Positions 23,000-35,509 are shown, counted from the first letter of the stretch. The stretch is 64,000 nucleotides of DNA from Perognathus longimembris pacificus (GCF_023159225.1 NC_063174.1:39939691-40003690); one strand, 5' to 3'. The notes: a model not told the origin generated them from the letters alone. Numbers and translations are program-made.

Positions 23000-24330
23000 T
23001 CCGATTGGGGCAAGTGGGGACCCACTGAAGAGTATTCAAGCTTGGTTTGAGTCCCTACTTTTCCAAATAACTAGAGTGTTTGCGCTCCTGGATAGAAACA
23101 TTAACGTATTGCCAACAAATCATTGAACTCCATTCATTTAGCTTTTTACTTTGCATGTCATCATTTTGGTTGCTTTTTTTTTTTAAACACACACACCCCC
23201 ACCCCAACCGTAAATCCTCTTGTTCCAGTGCAAAAGTTGGAAGGCTGCCGTTTTCCCCCAGAACTGGCTGTCCGAGCCCTGCTGTTTACTAATGCTTTGG
23301 GTCCTGGGGGGGGGGGGGGGGGGTTAGTATTCTAGTTCCCCAAGTGTTTTATCTCTGGCCACCTTTTTCTCTGGGTTTCTGGGAACTGCCACCCCTGTTC
23401 CTGGAGACTGCGGGACAGCAACTCCCTCCCCCGGGAATGTCTCAATGTCAGGCCCGTTCTCTCCTGCAGCCAAGGCTTTCATTATGTAATTCACGAGGGT
23501 CACTCTGCGCGATCCCCCCCCACACCCTGTGTCTGTGTGTGTGGGTGTATGTGTGGGTGTGTGGGTGTGTGCGCGCGCGCGCTCTCGCTCCTCCTCCCCC
23601 CCCCCCCACACACACACCGATTCTCCCTCACCGAAACCTCTGAAGTGATCTGACTCCCGCCAGCCAGAGAGCTAGGTGGTACCTGGCTCGGTGAAGGGTG
23701 GGAAGATTTAAGGCAACTTCTGGAAAGGCTCTGCAAGTAACTAGGCAGAAGTTGTAGAGCCGGACTGAACGCTGCCAGAATCCGGGAGTGGCACGAGGTA
23801 TTCGGGCGCCACCTTTCAGTATTTAGATAGAAGGTGAAAAGAATTTGTTCGAGTGAAGGGTCCGACATGGCCCGAGGCATTCAGAGAATCCAGGTCTGCT
23901 AGGGATAATGTGAATATCTAAATAGCAAGCCCTTGACAAAATTGGAAGGCTACTGCGAAGTCAGGCGACCTCCGAGCACAGAGAGGCTCCAATGGATGAA
24001 ATCGACTAAACCCCATAGAAGAGCAGGGTCTTCATTAGCGGGCAGGAGTCTGGCTATTATTCCCAAACTGTTTAATCAGGTCAAATAGTTAAGATCGGAG
24101 GGGGAGGGAGAGGGGAGGGGGAGGGGAGGGGAGCCGGAGGGGGAGGGGAGCCGCGGGTAACCAGAAGGTAAATAGTTCTTCAAGCAACTCTCAACATCCC
24201 TTTGCTCCTCTCAAGGCAATGAATAAAGTAAAATAGCTTTTTTAAAAATATCCTAGATCCTTCAGAGTTCAACTTCATACACCAGTAGAGGTATGAATAG
24301 GCAGAGCAAGACTATGTTTGTAACCCACTT
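23000..24330. other. DPF3 upstream region, repeat-poor
   Basis: No coding signal. Includes a G run (23307-23323), a GT-rich then alternating GC run (23530-23583), a C run (23597-23608) and G-rich 24098-24152. The block 23960-24090 is repeat-free and could be conserved. Confidence 0.45.
24098..24152 (+). repeat. G-rich (GGGGAG)n tract, G-quadruplex-prone
   Basis: About ten runs of three to five G separated by one to three other bases on the plus strand, roughly 1.35 kb upstream of the DPF3 start codon. Confidence 0.8.
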
Positions 24331-24766
24331 GATGTGTGTGTACTGGTACTACAGCTTAGCTGTGCTCACAGCTGGTGCTCTACCACTTGTCTATACCTCT
24401 ACTTCCAGCTTTTTGGTGATTAATTGGAAATAACAATCTCTTGGATTTGCCCTGGATGGCTTTTCTTTCCCCTTTGGGTCAGTCCTGAGGCTTGAACATA
24501 GGGCCTAGGCACTGCCCCTGAACTCTTTTTGCTCAAGGCTAGTGCTTGCTCTACCATTTTTTGTTGTTATTGTTTTTGTTTTGTTTTGTTGGTAGTAGGG
24601 CTTGAGCTCTGGGCCTACGTGCTGTCCCTTAGCTCTACCACTTGAGCCATAGCACCACTTCTGGTTTTCTGGTGTTAACTGGAGATAAGAGTCCCACAGA
24701 CTTTCCTGCCCACGCTAACTTTGAACCACAACCCTCGATCTCAGCCTACTGAGTAGCTAGGATAGT
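24331..24766 (-). repeat. cluster of antisense composite SINEs, nested
   Basis: A partial element (24331-24453) is interrupted by another right arm (24463-24560) with a TTTTG-rich tail, followed by a third element (24588-24766). Confidence 0.75.
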
Positions 24767-24962
24767 ATCAGAGTCAACTTGTATAGATTTCTTTGTAAAG
24801 TTTATGTAGCATCTTGGCTGAGATTACAGTCTGAAAAAGCCATTTCCTTTTCTCAAATTAAAGACTGAAGAACCACTTCCTTACTAACTTATTAAGGGAT
24901 TGATTCAAAAACAAGTATTTTGCCTAGGATAGACCTGACATCACCAAGAAGGAAGTCTGAAT

Positions 24963-25182
24963 TGGGCCAGGCACTAGTGGCTCACCCCTATAATCCTAGC
25001 TGCTACTCAGGAGGCTAAGATCTGAGGATGAAGGTTTGAAGCCTGTCTGGGCAGATAAATCCAATACACCCTTCTCTCCAATTAACCATGGAAAAGCTGG
25101 AAGCTGGGATGTAGCTCAAGTGGTAGAGCACCAAAAGCTTAGTGAAAATATGACACCCTGAATTCAAGCCCCAGTACAGACA
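24963..25182 (+). repeat. composite B1/ID-type SINE
   Basis: Left arm cccctataatcctagctgct, right arm tggtagagcaccaaaagctt. Confidence 0.85.
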
Positions 25183-25185
25183 AGC

Positions 25186-25202
25186 ATTCTCTCTCTCTGT
25201 TG

Positions 25203-25232
<30 letters not shown>
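25186..25232. repeat. (TC)n(AC)n microsatellite
   Basis: TC run then AC run, at a SINE 3' end. Confidence 0.93.
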
Positions 25233-25233
<1 letters not shown>

Positions 25234-25653
25234 GCTGAGTTGAAAGCCTCAGAACTCTCACCTCAAAGGGAAATATCATCAAAGGCACAGCAATTCAAAC
25301 TGGAGGACAACATAGTTTAACATACACAGCCTGCAAAAGAAGTAGGAAGTTTAAGAGGCTTCCTTGAATGAGGCTTATAAATTTAATGAGAAAAGAGGGA
25401 AAAGCAAATTTATATTATATTAAAAATGCATGCTCTACACATTTTATTTATTAGGTTAAGGCCCTGATGTAGAACCCAGCATAATCCCCTGAAAATGGCA
25501 GACTGGTGGTAGAGCATCTGCTTGACTGAACTTGGTTCAACTGCCAAAACCAACAATCGATTAATCAACAAATGAAAAGGAAAATGGCAGATCAGATCCA
25601 TCTTCACTTTGAGAAACTGTAATGCAAAACTTAACTAAGAAGTAAACACTGAA

Positions 25654-26085
25654 AGCCGGGCACCCGTGGTGCATATCTGTAATCCTAGCTACATCTAAAG
25701 ATCTCAGTTTGAAGGAGCTTAGGCAGGAAAGTCCATGAGACTAAAAAAAAAAGAAGGGGCTGGGGATATAGCCTAGTGGCAAGAGTGCCTGCCTCGGATA
25801 CACGAGGCCCTAGGTTCAATTCCCCAGCACCACATATACAGAAAACGGCCAGAAGCGGCGCTGTGGCTCAAGTGGCGGAGTGCTAGCCTTGAGCGGGAAG
25901 AAGCCAGGGACAGTGCTCAGGCCCTGAGTCCAAGGCCCAGGACTGGCAAAAAAAAAAAAAAAGAAGAAGAAGAAGCTGGAAGTGGAGCTAGGAGCTAGAA
26001 GTGGTCAAATGGTATAGCACTAGCCTTGAGCCAGAAGCTCAGGAACAGCACCTGGGCCCTGAGTTCAAGCTCCAAGACCAGTGTG
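25654..26085 (+). repeat. composite SINE split by a dimeric tRNA/ID SINE
   Basis: Left arm (25654-25741), then a young dimeric tRNA/ID element (25756-25962), then the right arm of the host element (25972-26085). Confidence 0.82.
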
Positions 26086-26123
26086 CACACCCACACGTGT
26101 GCACATGCACACACACATATAAA

Positions 26124-26345
26124 CTGCTGGACACTGGTAACTCACATCTATAAGACTAGCTACTCAAGAGGCTGAGTTCTGAGGACTGCTGCTCCAAGCC
26201 AGCTCAGGCAGGAAAGTCTGTGGGACTTTTAATGCCAATTAACCACCAAAAAGCCAGAAGTGGAGCTGTGGCTCCAGTAACTTTGAGCAAAAAAAAGCTC
26301 AGAGACTGCACCCAGGCCCTGAGTTCAAGCCCCAGAGCCAGCACA
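26124..26345 (+). repeat. composite B1/ID-type SINE
   Basis: Left arm tcacatctataagactagct and shortened right arm. Confidence 0.83.
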
Positions 26346-26948
26346 CTAAAAAAGGAAAGGAAAGAAAGCTCTTCTTAGAAACAGCCTGGCTGGAGTAGGA
26401 AGAGACTGTATGTCTGGGAACCTGTTAGGAAGCTAGCTGCAGCCAAGGCTGAAGCCTGGGGGAAAAGGTAGTTCTAGAACTTATGGGACACTCTGGCCCA
26501 GTGGCTGTAGCCTTGAAGAGCATTACTGGGTTGCAGGTTGATGCTCCTGGGTAGGCATTGGCTGGCAACCCTAGACTAAAGAAACAGGAAGTCATGGCCA
26601 AGGCCAAGGGCTAGGAGGCCAAGGAAACGCTGGAACTTCCTGTTGGAGGGAGGGGGATGGTTGTTTTGCCAGAGGAACTTAATGCCCCTCCTCTGCTCCA
26701 TGTTGGGTTAAATCTGCCCTGAAGCACTGCTGGCCCCAGCTAGGATCCCCTAGAGCCCTGCTCTACCCAGCTATCCCCTGCCCATTGACTCCACTTCCCA
26801 AATCCCCTCCCCTTGGTCTCTTCCTTTCCCACTAAAATAGCTTGCAAGTTTCCTCCTGGGGAGTTGATCAGCCCATGCGTTGGCATTTTAAGAGCAGATT
26901 CTAGGACACCTCAAATCTTTTCTAAGAAAGAGATCAAGGTTTCATGTG
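26346..26948. other. unique intergenic sequence
   Basis: Nothing recognised. Confidence 0.45.
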
Positions 26949-26949
26949 A

Positions 26950-27178
26950 TCTGGGTGCTAGTGGCTCACATCTGTAAACCTAGCTACTCAGGAGGCTGAG
27001 ATCTGAGGATTGCAGTTCAAAGTCAAGCCAGGCAGGAATGTCTGTGAAATTTTTATCTCTAATGAACCACCAGAAGTGGATGTGTGGCTCAAGTGGTAAA
27101 ACAGCAGCCTTGAAGCTAAGGAAGAGTTCAAGACCCTAAGTTTATGCCCCAGTACTAAAGAGAGAGAGAGAGAAAAAA
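26950..27178 (+). repeat. composite B1/ID-type SINE with GA tail
   Basis: Left arm tcacatctgtaaacctagct; the 3' end runs into (GA)n and an A run. Confidence 0.83.
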
Positions 27179-27226
27179 AAAAAACAATACCTCAGGACAG
27201 AGACATGCAGCAGACACAGACAAACA

Positions 27227-27284
27227 CTTCTCTCTCTCTCTCTTCCCCTCTGTCTCTCTCTCTGTCTCTGTCTCTGTCTTTCTG

Positions 27285-27336
<52 letters not shown>

Positions 27337-27340
27337 AGGA
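27227..27340. repeat. (TC)n(AC)n microsatellite
   Basis: Long TCTC/TGTC run followed by an AC run. Confidence 0.95.
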
Positions 27341-28390
27341 ATAACCAATGGCTTGACTAGAATCCCAGGCAGCAGGTAAGACAGTGGATGGAATGCTTTT
27401 ACCCAACGTTTTCCCTGTTTACCCCCTGGGGTGATCCTTGTCCAGTCTGAGGACCGGCCCAGGCCTCACTAAGGCCAGCCTCTCCTCAGGGAGCCTCAAA
27501 ATCTCTTCCTGGTACTGGTTACAGAGTGCTTGTGGTATCTATTTTTTAAATAGCGAACACTGCTCTCTCTGCTCTCCTCTACCTGCCAGGTCTGCCTTTG
27601 CCAAGCCCTCCCTTGGCCCATCTACACGGGCTCCCTGTAGATGAAATCCTGGTAGGGCTACATCCTACACCAAAGTGGCTGCCAAGCCTCCTGCAGAGAA
27701 CGCTGGAACGGAGTAGAAGAACAAACTGTTCGCCATTCCCACGACGAGTGACCAAGAACAGAATTCCCTAAGACTGTATACCCATGGGAGGAACAAGTAC
27801 ACCCCCTTGGTCTTTTCATTTGCCTGAGGGCCCCCCAAATAGGGCTTTCCTGAGAGGGCTTCTTTAAATGTGGTGACACTCCCAGACACCTGTCGCCCTC
27901 ACTCAGCCCACTGACAGGACCTCGGGCTTCTGTCACTGCCCAGGACTCATCCAGCCGTCCACGAGCCAAGCACAGCAGGCCCCATGCAGTCTTGTTGTTG
28001 TGAAGATATTTACACCGCCATATAAAAATAGGTGTCCAGCAGCAGGAGGGATGGACAGAAGCCCACAGGACCTAACATGTCCCACAGCCTGGCAAAGAGG
28101 GGGACCAAGGGCTGCTGGATTCAAGCAGGTGTTTTCTATTCCCTGACAGCTCCAGGTAATGAACTCTGGCCTGCAAAACTGTGGAGGAACCTCAACTCCA
28201 TGTTTATTTCACTCCAGAGGGGAAAAAAGGAGGAAGAGAGAAATTGTTTCTGACCACAGAGGGTTTGGTGCTCTTAAATACATCTAAGACAATGAGGTGA
28301 AGGGGGGAGGTGTGAGGAAGAAGACAACTTTATTTATGGGCTTCCAGGACAGAGACACCACCCAGAGCATCTAGAACCCTAAGGAAAATG
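27341..28390. other. unique intergenic sequence
   Basis: About 1 kb without repeats. Frames of up to 103 codons have no recognisable domain. Confidence 0.45.
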
Positions 28391-28395
28391 AAGAA

Positions 28396-28565
28396 TAAGC
28401 CCATTGTAGGTGGCTCATGCCTGAAATCCTAGCTACTCAAGAGGCTGAGCTCTGAGGAGTGCCGTTCAAAGCCAGTCTGAGAAGGAAAATCTGTGACACT
28501 CTTACCTCCAATTAACCTACAAAAAGCTGGAAGTGAAGGCATGGCTCAAGGGGTAGAGCACCAGT
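28396..28565 (+). repeat. composite B1/ID-type SINE, truncated
   Basis: Left arm tcatgcctgaaatcctagct and start of the right arm. Confidence 0.82.
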
Positions 28566-28940
28566 CTTAATTTCTGTCCTTACAAGTCAAAGGATAAGAC
28601 TAATTTTTTCAACCTCCTACAAGTGATAAAACTTTGTATAATTGCTATATTGGTGTAGTTGGGAGTTGATGATAATTCTAGAAACTGAGGCTGTTTTTTA
28701 GATACACCTGGCTTTCTTGACATCAATTCCCAAAGTTGTCATATTCTGGAAGGGTTTTTCTGATAGTGATATTCAATAACTTAACGTTGCCATTAAGCAG
28801 CTTGAATTTAATCCTATTTGGATTAAACAGATGCCAAGTTAGTCCCTCACTACCCAGGGCTCCTGTGGACTTAGATCCACAGCTCTGTTAAAGTGCTTGT
28901 ATGCTTTCATGGGATTTGTTTTCTGTCTCATCACCCTACA
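28566..28940. other. AT-rich unique intergenic sequence
   Basis: Repeat-free by eye, no coding signal. Confidence 0.4.
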
Positions 28941-28941
28941 A

Positions 28942-29008
28942 GAAATGGAGGGCTAGCCTTGAGCACAAAAGCTCAGGCCCCTGATCTCAAGGCCCAGGAT
29001 TGGTACAA
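28942..29008 (+). repeat. SINE right-arm fragment
   Basis: gctagccttgagcacaaaag to aaggcccaggattgg. Confidence 0.75.
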
Positions 29009-29189
29009 AAAGAAAAATGTCTCTACTCCATACCTACTGAGATGACAAGAATCAAATGGTGAGAGGCCAACAAAATAAATACTAGAAAGCTGAAATATGT
29101 CTTGACTTAGGGGAGTAGGGATTAAAGAATGGGTGGGGGGGCAGACCAGTGAAAAGAGAAACGGTGGCTAAATAGCTCCATTTCTCTAG

Positions 29190-29357
29190 TGTGCGGGTGC
29201 ATGTACGCGCGTGTATGTGTGTGCGTGTGCGTGTGTGTTTAGTTAGAAATAAGAATCTCATGAATTTTTTGTTACTTGGGCTGGATTTGAACTTCAATCC
29301 TCAGATCTCAGCCTCCTGAGAAGCTAAGATCATAAGCATGAGCCATCAGCACCCTGC
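29190..29357 (-). repeat. alternating TG/CG run and antisense SINE left arm
   Basis: TG/CG run 29190-29239, then linker (ttagttagaaataagaatct) and left arm (cctcctgagaagctaagatc). Confidence 0.75.
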
Positions 29358-29649
29358 TAAAATTGTTTTCTTTTTCCGTTTAAAATCGTGGCTCATAACA
29401 AGTCCCAGAAGGCCATAAACCTAGAAATTTCTATGCCTGTTTTCTCTTTTCTCTTCCAAACTATGTTGGGTATGTGGGTGATGTGGACTATTAGAGAGAA
29501 CTCAATTTCCAATTTGGTGATTGTTTTTCTCATGCTTTATATTATTTCTTCTTGCTTTCTATTGTCACATAGGCAGAAATTGTCACCCAGAAAGACTTGA
29601 GCTGTTAAAACTATCACCATGAGTCAACAAGGAGTCATTAACATTGGTT

Positions 29650-30091
29650 CTGAGCCAGGTACAGGTGGCTCACACCTGTAATCCTAGCTACTCAGGAAGA
29701 TGAAATCAGAGGATCACGGTTCAAAGCCAACCCAAGGCAGGAAAGTCTGTGAGACTCTTATCTCCAATTAACCACCAGAAAACTAGAAATGGCACTGTGG
29801 CTCAAAGTACACTCGCCTTGAGCAAAAGCGCTCAGGGACAGTGCCCAGATGCTGAATTCAAGCCCCATGACAAACATGAAATTTAAAAATATTTTAAAGG
29901 GGGGCTAGGAACATGGCCTAGTAGCAAGAGTGCTTGCCTCCTACACATGAAGCTCCCCGTTCGATTCCCCAGCACCACATATATGGAAAACAGCCAGAAG
30001 GGGCGCTGTGGCTCAGGTGGCAGAGTGCTAGCCTTGAGCAAAAAGAAGCCAGGGACAGTGCTCAGGCCCTGAGTCCAAGGCCCGGGACTGG

Positions 30092-30155
<64 letters not shown>

Positions 30156-30232
30156 TTAAAGGGCTGGGATGTAGCTCGGTAGCAAAGCACTTGCCAAGCA
30201 AGTGCAATGTCCTGGTTCGATCCCAGTACCAA
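29650..30232 (+). repeat. SINE cluster: composite, dimeric tRNA/ID, ID monomer, with (TA)n
   Basis: Composite element 29650-29880; dimeric element 29901-30093; (TA)n 30095-30138 and a T run starting at its 3' end; ID monomer 30161-30232 (agctcggtagcaaagcactt, tggttcgatccc). Confidence 0.87.
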
Positions 30233-30299
30233 AAAAAGAAAGGACAAAAATTAAAAAAAAAAACAAAAAAACACAGACACACACAATGATTCTGGAGCC

Positions 30300-31790
30300 T
30301 TCAGGTCTCTAGAAAGCTTTTCTATAAAGCAAAATAAAAGCACTTTGGGATGCAAGTCACTCTGGAGAAAGCCTCCAAGGGGAAATCTCATAATACAAGG
30401 ACTAAACATGAACCTATTTTCTCAAATATTCAAGGTTCCTCCCAGTCCAAGCTGTAGACTCTTTAATTCTGAGACACAGGAAGGATGGGAGGGAGGTCTC
30501 ACCGGAATTAAAATCCTTTCATGTTTTTATGTCTTTACCCAATTTGATCATGAATTTTAGATTTTTTTTAACTTTCAGATGACAAAAACCAAAGAATATA
30601 TATATATTCTGAAACACAAGACTATGCAAAAAAAATGAAAGTCTATTAAGTCAGGTCATACAGAAGAAATCACAACCCAAAAAACCTTAGAATGAAATCC
30701 TAGCTCTGTTACCTTCACGGCACCCAACCTCTAACACGTAATTTCAACCAGAGCCTCCGTTTTCTCACTTGCAAAGTGAGAGTATTTATACCAGCTTCTA
30801 CATAGGATAATGTAAGTAACATAAAGCAAAGTAGCAGATACATAACCAGCCCTTGAGAAATGTCCCCTGCTTGTTAAAAGAAGAAAGCTTAAGTACTGGT
30901 AAACACTAAAGAGACACAAGGAAGGGAAAGGACAGAGACACGAATGGTTAAAGGAGGAGTAAGATTTGTAAACTATCAAATTAAATGAGACCAGGTAATT
31001 CTGGGCCTGGCCCAAATGAGATAAGTCCTAGTGTAACATTAGGTCAAGGGGGGAGAGGGGAGCTGCATCGAGGGGGGAGGGGGCACATTGGAATGTTGGC
31101 AAAGTGGCCAGTGTGTAAACTCTGAGGCTTAGAAAGAAGCTTTCAAAAGTTTCCTTTCGGGCATCAGGGAACTAGATGTGGATGTGGCAGAGAACAATAG
31201 AACTGGATTAAACATAACATCCTGGATATAGTTACTTGTAAATTATTCACTGTTGGCAGGGATATTTCAAAAGCCTGGGTTTTGAGAAAGGCTTGCTGGA
31301 ACTCAATGCCTAGACCCCACCAAAATGGTTTCCCTCCCAATGCTTCTCTAGGAAGAGGGTGGAGGTGTGACATGGCTCTCCACTGCAAAGAGTGAAACCA
31401 AAGTTCTGAGCAAGTGCACAAAGTTCCTGGGCCCAAGTTTGTTACTGGCAATTGAGCGCCCTCTAGTGTCAATCAGTGGGAAGACATCCTTAGGAAAAGT
31501 TTTGAAACCCAGGGAGACTGTCTAACATCAATGTATCTACACCGATACTTACAGAAAACAATTGAGAAAGCACAAATATGATCCACACAGTGCTTCTGGG
31601 GGGAAGTTCTTGAACACTGTAGGTATTCACAAGATGTTTGTTGCAGGAATGAGTGACTGCATGAATGAATGAATAGCACTGGGTCCATGATAGAGTGCCC
31701 TGGATTCAGGTGTTGACACATAACTAAGACACCAGCTGTTAAGCTAACACAGCAATGAAAAACTTGACTGTTCATATTTTAAGACTCTTT
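30300..31790. other. intergenic sequence with a MIR
   Basis: A MIR-like element spans about 30685-30865 (ctccgttttctcacttgcaa, gtaagtaacataaagcaaag). The rest is unique and non-coding. Confidence 0.5.
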
Positions 31791-31792
31791 CT

Positions 31793-32104
31793 GAGCTGTG
31801 TGCCAGTGGCTCGCTCCTGTAATCCCAGCTACTCAGGAGTCTGAGATCTGAGAATCACAGCTCAAAGCCAGCCGGGACATGAAAGTCCCTGAGATTCTTA
31901 TTTCCAATTAACCACCAAAAAGCCACAAATGGAGCTGTGACTGAAGTGATGGAGTGCTAGCCTTGAAAAAAATGGCTCAGGGACAGTGTTCAGGCCCTGA
32001 GTTCAAGCCTCAGGACAGGAAGAAGAAAGAAGAGAGGAGAAAGGGGGAGGAGGAGGAAGGGAAGGAGAGGGTAGAAGAAGAGGAAAAGTGGAGGAGGAGG
32101 AGTA
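31793..32104 (+). repeat. composite B1/ID-type SINE with purine tract
   Basis: Left arm gctcctgtaatcccagctac, right arm to 32020, then a GGA/GAA-rich tract to 32104. Confidence 0.86.
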
Positions 32105-32248
32105 ATCATATGTGGATAGTGTCTTCCCGCTATCAGTTCTAAAGCCCTTTATCTCTGGCAGCCCTTTAAGCAAATCTCTGAATCACACTTGCTCACAGGA
32201 TCCTCAGAGTATAAGCAGAAAGATTCCCCTTGTTTTTTTTCTACTTGC

Positions 32249-32882
32249 AAAATAGACTACTGGGAATATGGTCTAGTGGTAAAGTGCTCGCTTCATATAC
32301 ATGAAGCCCTGGGTTCCATTCCTCAGCACCACGTATATAGAAAAAAGCCGCAAGTGGCGCTGTGGCTCAAGAGGTAGAGTGCTAGCCTTGAGCAAAAAGA
32401 AGCCAGGGACAGTGCTCAGGCCTTGAGTTCAGCCCTTAGGACTGGCAAAAAAAAAAAAAAAATAGACTACTCAGGGCTGGAAATATGGCCTAGTGGTAAA
32501 AGTGCACACCTCATATACATGAAGCCCTGGGTTCAATTCCTCAGCACCACATATATGGAAAAAGCCGGAAGTGGCGTTGTGGCTCAAGAGGTAGAGTGCT
32601 AGCCTTGAGCAAAAAGATACCAGGGACAGTGCTCAGGCCCTGAGTTCAAGCCCCAGGACTGGCAAAAAGAGCCAAAACAAAGCAAAATAGACAACTCAGA
32701 AGGCTGGGATCTGAGGATCATGGTTTGAAGCCAGCTTTAGCGTAAAAGCCCATGAGATGCTTATCTCCAATTAACCAAGACAAGACAAACATGTGTATAT
32801 GTCTCAAGTGGTAGAGCCTCAGCCTTGAGCAAAAAGGCTAAGCCAGAGCACAAGGCCCTAAATTCAAGCCCCAGTAGCAGCC
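32249..32882 (+). repeat. two dimeric tRNA/ID SINEs at one site in an older SINE
   Basis: Elements at 32262-32458 and 32475-32667. The site aaaatagactac(tcag) occurs at 32249, 32459 and, with one change, at 32684. It is followed by the rest of an older composite SINE to 32882. Confidence 0.88.
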
Positions 32883-33640
32883 AAAAGAAAAAAGAGAATA
32901 GAGTAATAGCAAACTGGATCAATGAATGAGTTTTCCAATCTAAATGACACTCCAAATAACACTGTTTCCAAGTTGAAAACACAAAAATGAACTTCATTCT
33001 TGAGTCCAAAACTTGCTCCATCATGCTATCTTCTTTAGCTCTCTGAAAAGCTGGGGAGAGCCCTTTTTCTCAACCTAATAAAACTATATACCTTCAAAGT
33101 AGCATGCATCAGGGAATAGTACCCCAGCTCCTAGAGAGGCCCTCGTCTTTTACTCTTCTCAAGGTCACCCTGCCCCCTCTGGGTGCGACCTGAGGAGGAT
33201 GAGAAACTTCAAAACCAGTTTGCAGTAGTAGATAACCCATAAAGAAAAAAAATAGATGAAAATATCAAACTTCTACTGAAATTTTTTTTAAGTTTCCCTA
33301 GGGAGCAAATAAATCTACCAATTCCATAAAGCCATCCAAAAGGTGTGTTATAACAAATATATGCATGGCTTTAAAGTTTTTCCCAGCTGTCACATAAGTT
33401 GCAATGATACTTGGGGCAGTTAGTGCTCCCAGTTGGTGCTCCCTTTGTTCATTCCTTCCCATTCCTTTTGCTGGCTGAGCCCCCTCTAGGCAGCTATCAA
33501 TAAGAATGTGTGTATTACTGAGTCATGTTAGTATTATGAGTTTGGGGTTATTTTGGGTCTTGTTGTTATTTTATTTTTGAAGTGAAAATAATTTCATTTT
33601 TTTTCTTGGATATAAAAATAATGTATGTCCATTGTAATGA
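32883..33640. other. unique intergenic sequence
   Basis: AT-rich from 33240; nothing recognised. Confidence 0.45.
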
Positions 33641-33647
33641 ATTGGTA

Positions 33648-34006
33648 CAAAGAGTTGGAGATTTCGCTCAGTGGAAGAGCACTCACCTCACAAGTTCTGA
33701 GTTCTGTCCTCCATTCTGAGAAGGAAAAAAAAAAAAAAGAATTGGAACAACACATAAAAGATATAACCATGAGAGACCAAGTGCTGATGGCTCACACCTA
33801 TCATCTTAGCTACTCAGGAAGCTGGTCTGAGGATCACAGTTCAAAGCCAGCCTGGGAAGGAAAGTATGTGTGACTCTTCTCTCCAGTCATCCATGAAAAA
33901 AGCTGAAGTGAAGCTGTGGCTCCGGTGGTAGAGCACTAGCCTTGAGCAAAAAGAGCTCAGAAACAGCACCCAGGCCCTGAGTTCGAGCCACAGGATTGGC
34001 ACACAC
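33648..34006 (+). repeat. ID monomer and composite B1/ID-type SINE
   Basis: ID unit 33648-33737 (gctcagtggaagagcactca) with A tail, then composite element 33778-34006 ending in (CA)n. Confidence 0.83.
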
Positions 34007-34170
34007 ACACACTAAAAACATATAACCATGAGAATGAAAGTCTGAAATATCACCATCCTTACAGGTAACACTGAAGTGAACACCTTTCTGTGCATGAATG
34101 TACACCCATGTGACAAAGCCCCTGCGCAGACATCCCCACAACTGACAGAAACGGGATCCAATTAGCCTTG

Positions 34171-34655
34171 CTGGGTTTTTTTTGTTTGTTTGTTTTTGCC
34201 AGTCCTGAGGCTTGGACTCAGGGCCTGGGCACTGTCCCTGGTTTCTTTGGCTTCTTTTTGCTCAAGGCTAGCACACTACCACTTGAGCCACAGCACCACT
34301 TTGGGCTTTTTTCTATATATGTGGTGCTGAGGAATCGAACCCAGGGCTTCATGTATGTGAGGCAAACACTCTACCACTAGGCCATTTTTCCAGCCCTTGC
34401 TGGGGTTTTTAAATCTGTTTTTGCTTTGTTTTTATGCCAGTTCTGGGGCTTGAACTCAGAAGCTTTTGTGTTTTTTTCTGCTCAAGGCTGGGGCTCTACC
34501 ACTTGAGCCACCGCTACATTTCTGGCTTCTTGCTGGTTAGTTGGAGATAAGAATCCCACATACTTTTCTTCCTTGGCTGGCTTTGAATTGAGATCCTCAG
34601 ATCTCAGTTTCCTGAGTAACGAGGGTACAGGCATGAACTATCAGCACCTAACTGA
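34171..34655 (-). repeat. dimeric tRNA/ID SINE and composite SINE, antisense
   Basis: Dimeric element 34171-34398, flanked by ccttgctggg repeats, then composite element to 34655. Confidence 0.87.
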
Positions 34656-34705
34656 CTTGCTATATTACGGGAAATTCTCTTTTCCTCTTGTTAATAACAT
34701 TAGCA

Positions 34706-34920
34706 GGGGCTGGGGATATGGCCTAGTGGCAAGAGTGCTTGCCTTGTATACATGAGGCTCTGGGTTCGATTCCCCAGCACCACATATATGGAAAACGGCC
34801 AGAAGTGGCACTGTGGCTCAAGTGGCAGAGTGCTACCCTTGAGCAAAAAGAAGCCAGGGACAGTGCTCAGGCCCTGAGTTCAAGGCCCAGGACTGGCCAA
34901 AAAATAAAAATAAAAAAATA
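34706..34920 (+). repeat. dimeric tRNA/ID SINE with 13-bp target duplication
   Basis: Full-length young copy with B box ggttcgattcc. Exact repeats aataacattagca at 34693-34705 and 34917-34929. Confidence 0.93.
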
Positions 34921-35019
34921 ACATTAGCAAGCTAGAGTGTATCCAGACACACACACATATGTGTGTGTATGTATATATGTAAGTGTATATAAACACTTTG
35001 TAATCAGACCTGTATGTAA

Positions 35020-35460
35020 GTTTTCATATACACCAACTCATACAGGGAAGGTTTTTTTAGTTTCTTTACAATCAGAGAATCCAATTACATCATTTGCATC
35101 TTACTTTTCTCACTCCCCAGCATCTGAGACATCTGGCAAGGCTGTAATTCATTCCATTTAATGGTCCTATCATATTCTGTGGAGTAATATATTTTAATTT
35201 TTCAGCCATTCCCTGATTAATGGCCATTCACCGCATTCCCAGTTCTTGGCAGCTCCAAACAAGGCTGCAATAAACATTCTCACACACATGTCCTCACAAA
35301 TTAGCACTTTGAGTTTTATGGGGGTAAATTCCTGTGTGTGAGATTCTGGGGTCGAGGGGAATATGTATTTTTAATTTTAATAGGTATTGACAGATTGCCT
35401 TCCCCCAAATAAGTCTGCGCTGCATTACAACTCTGCCAGAAACGGACAAGAGTTCCTGCT
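35020..35460 (-). repeat. ancient L1 3'-end fragment, antisense
   Basis: Antisense L1M-type hallmarks: aggctgcaataaacattctc, tgggggtaaattcctgtgtg and aataggtattgacagattgc. No open frame. Confidence 0.8.
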
Positions 35461-35509
35461 CCGCACCTGCCCTGGCAACAGGTCTTACAATTCTTCTTTC
35501 AAGGGTAAA

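Noticed and set aside
29901..30093. tRNA-gene-like units with A and B boxes (here and in other dimeric SINEs)
   Set aside because: Part of a repeated dimeric SINE with A tail and target duplications; anticodon arm not properly formed. SINE, not a tRNA gene.
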